Positions 63,190-64,000 of a stretch of DNA of 64,000 nucleotides are shown one piece after another. Source of the stretch: Physella acuta (Eukaryota > Mollusca > Gastropoda > Physidae). The first letter of the stretch is position 1. Every line of letters begins with the position of its first letter. The notes below the pieces were generated by a model, which was not told where the DNA came from, ran no database searches, and worked only from the letters and a program-made list of their open reading frames with translations. The position numbers and the translations under genes are program-made. Location of the stretch: NCBI RefSeq assembly GCF_028476545.1, contig NW_026731988.1, forward strand, positions 376,501 through 440,500. The letters run 5' to 3'.

Positions 63190-63663
63190 AAAAATTTACA
63201 TTTGTTTTTTGAGAAATCGGAAGTAGCGTAAATTACTACTTCCGGTCAACGGAAATTACTCAAAATTTAACAGAAGGTAGAGAATTAGATCTTTTACTTA
63301 CATGTGAAATTTCATTTATCTATATGAAATAGTACTCAAATTATAGGCTTTTGAAAAATTCAAAGTAGGAAAAGTACCACTTCCGGTTATCGGAAATCGC
63401 TCAAAAGTTGATACGGATCTACGATTTTGATAAAATACTTATATATGAAATTTCATCAACCTAGCTGTAACGGTACTCAAGTAATCGTGTTTACACACAC
63501 ACAGACACACACACACACAGACACACAGACATACGGACAAGATTGCAAAATTATGTTTTTCCGTATCAATGATGTGTAAAACGTCGAGATTTGTAAAAAT
63601 CTCGATTTTTTTTTTTGCACGATTACAATAATTTCTCTATACTACGTATATACGAGAAAGTAA
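63190..63663. repeat. Dispersed repeat with ACTTCCGG sub-units, copy 3 (best preserved)
   Basis: Two sub-units of about 150 bp (CTACTTCCGGTCAACGGAAA and CCACTTCCGGTTATCGGAAA, each with CTCAAAA and ATGAAATTTCAT) are followed by a CACACAGA run, TACGGACAAGATTGC and CTATACTACGTATATACGAG. Confidence 0.85.
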
Positions 63664-63699
63664 AAAGAAGTTAACAGCTAACAATCTAATATACATCGG

Positions 63700-63990
63700 T
63701 AATCATAATCAATTCGGCCGGTGCTAGTAATAATGTAGTGATAAGGTAACTAATGTGGCTTAAATATGAATATATTTTTGCAAATTGTATTAAAATACTA
63801 AAAATGATTGAATATTAAACCACAGTTTATGGATACAATCAATAAACATATCATGAAATTTACGTTTAACAACGATGTTCCATATACTAAATTTGCAATT
63901 AAAAGCAGCGACCATCTTAAGAAAGTGTTATTTTGAGTTATTTCCCCTCAATTTCTATTTGTATGGAAATGTATTGCTGTTTGCTTCCTT
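63700..63990. repeat. Dispersed repeat of the CTATCGTTTT family, copy 2
   Basis: AATCAATTCGGCCGGTGC, GGTAACTAATG and AAAGCAGCGACCATCTT follow the same order as at 52900-53240. Confidence 0.6.
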
Positions 63991-64000
63991 CCTTATACGG

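Overview
The window is animal nuclear DNA: AT-rich, intron-rich, full of SINEs, short inverted-repeat DNA transposons, Helitron-like copies, degraded LINEs and microsatellites. Exons are short, many introns are in phase 1, and two gene products carry long tyrosine-motif cytoplasmic tails on Ig-like receptors. This suggests a lophotrochozoan, most likely a gastropod mollusc; that assignment is inference. All gene models were built by hand from splice sites, reading phase and protein pattern. No operons, rRNA, tRNA genes or CRISPR arrays were seen.

Layout. (1) 1-2.1 kb, plus strand: the last three exons of a single-pass receptor (gene A). (2) 7.6-13.7 kb, minus: a four-exon relative (gene C) whose reading frame stops just inside the membrane; an AATAAA follows. 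(3) 15.8-20.1 kb, minus: a complete six-exon receptor (gene B, 480 aa) whose tail contains five 18-residue repeats, each with a tyrosine. (4) 25.4-48.1 kb, minus: a complete 17-exon receptor (gene D, 660 aa) with an N-terminal domain like that of A-C, four Ig domains, a membrane segment split over two exons and a tail with a single tyrosine. (5) 48.1-64 kb: no gene recognised; nested transposons and repeats.

A, B, C and D share a domain split over two exons with phases 1-0 and 0-1. In A-C this is followed directly by a membrane exon entered in phase 1. They therefore look like one local receptor family. A and B share a C-terminal tail signature (tyrosine motifs of YxxP, YxN and Yxx-hydrophobic type, ending in a common DHYST block). 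That suits an innate immune or self-recognition signalling role, but no function is proven here.

The most unusual signal is that three intronic minisatellites lie against splice sites, and their repeat units contain copies of the splicing signal itself: a GT donor in gene B, a GC donor in gene D, and a probable branch point in gene D. A fourth repeat is coding and multiplies the tyrosine motifs of gene B. The mobile DNA includes a MULE with a FLYWCH-domain fragment and a perfect 9-bp target duplication, a second element of the same architecture, four hAT-like MITEs with 8-bp duplications (exact, one mismatch or two), Helitron-like copies inserted between A and T, and a MITE family whose ends carry the CREB/ATF site TGACGTCA.
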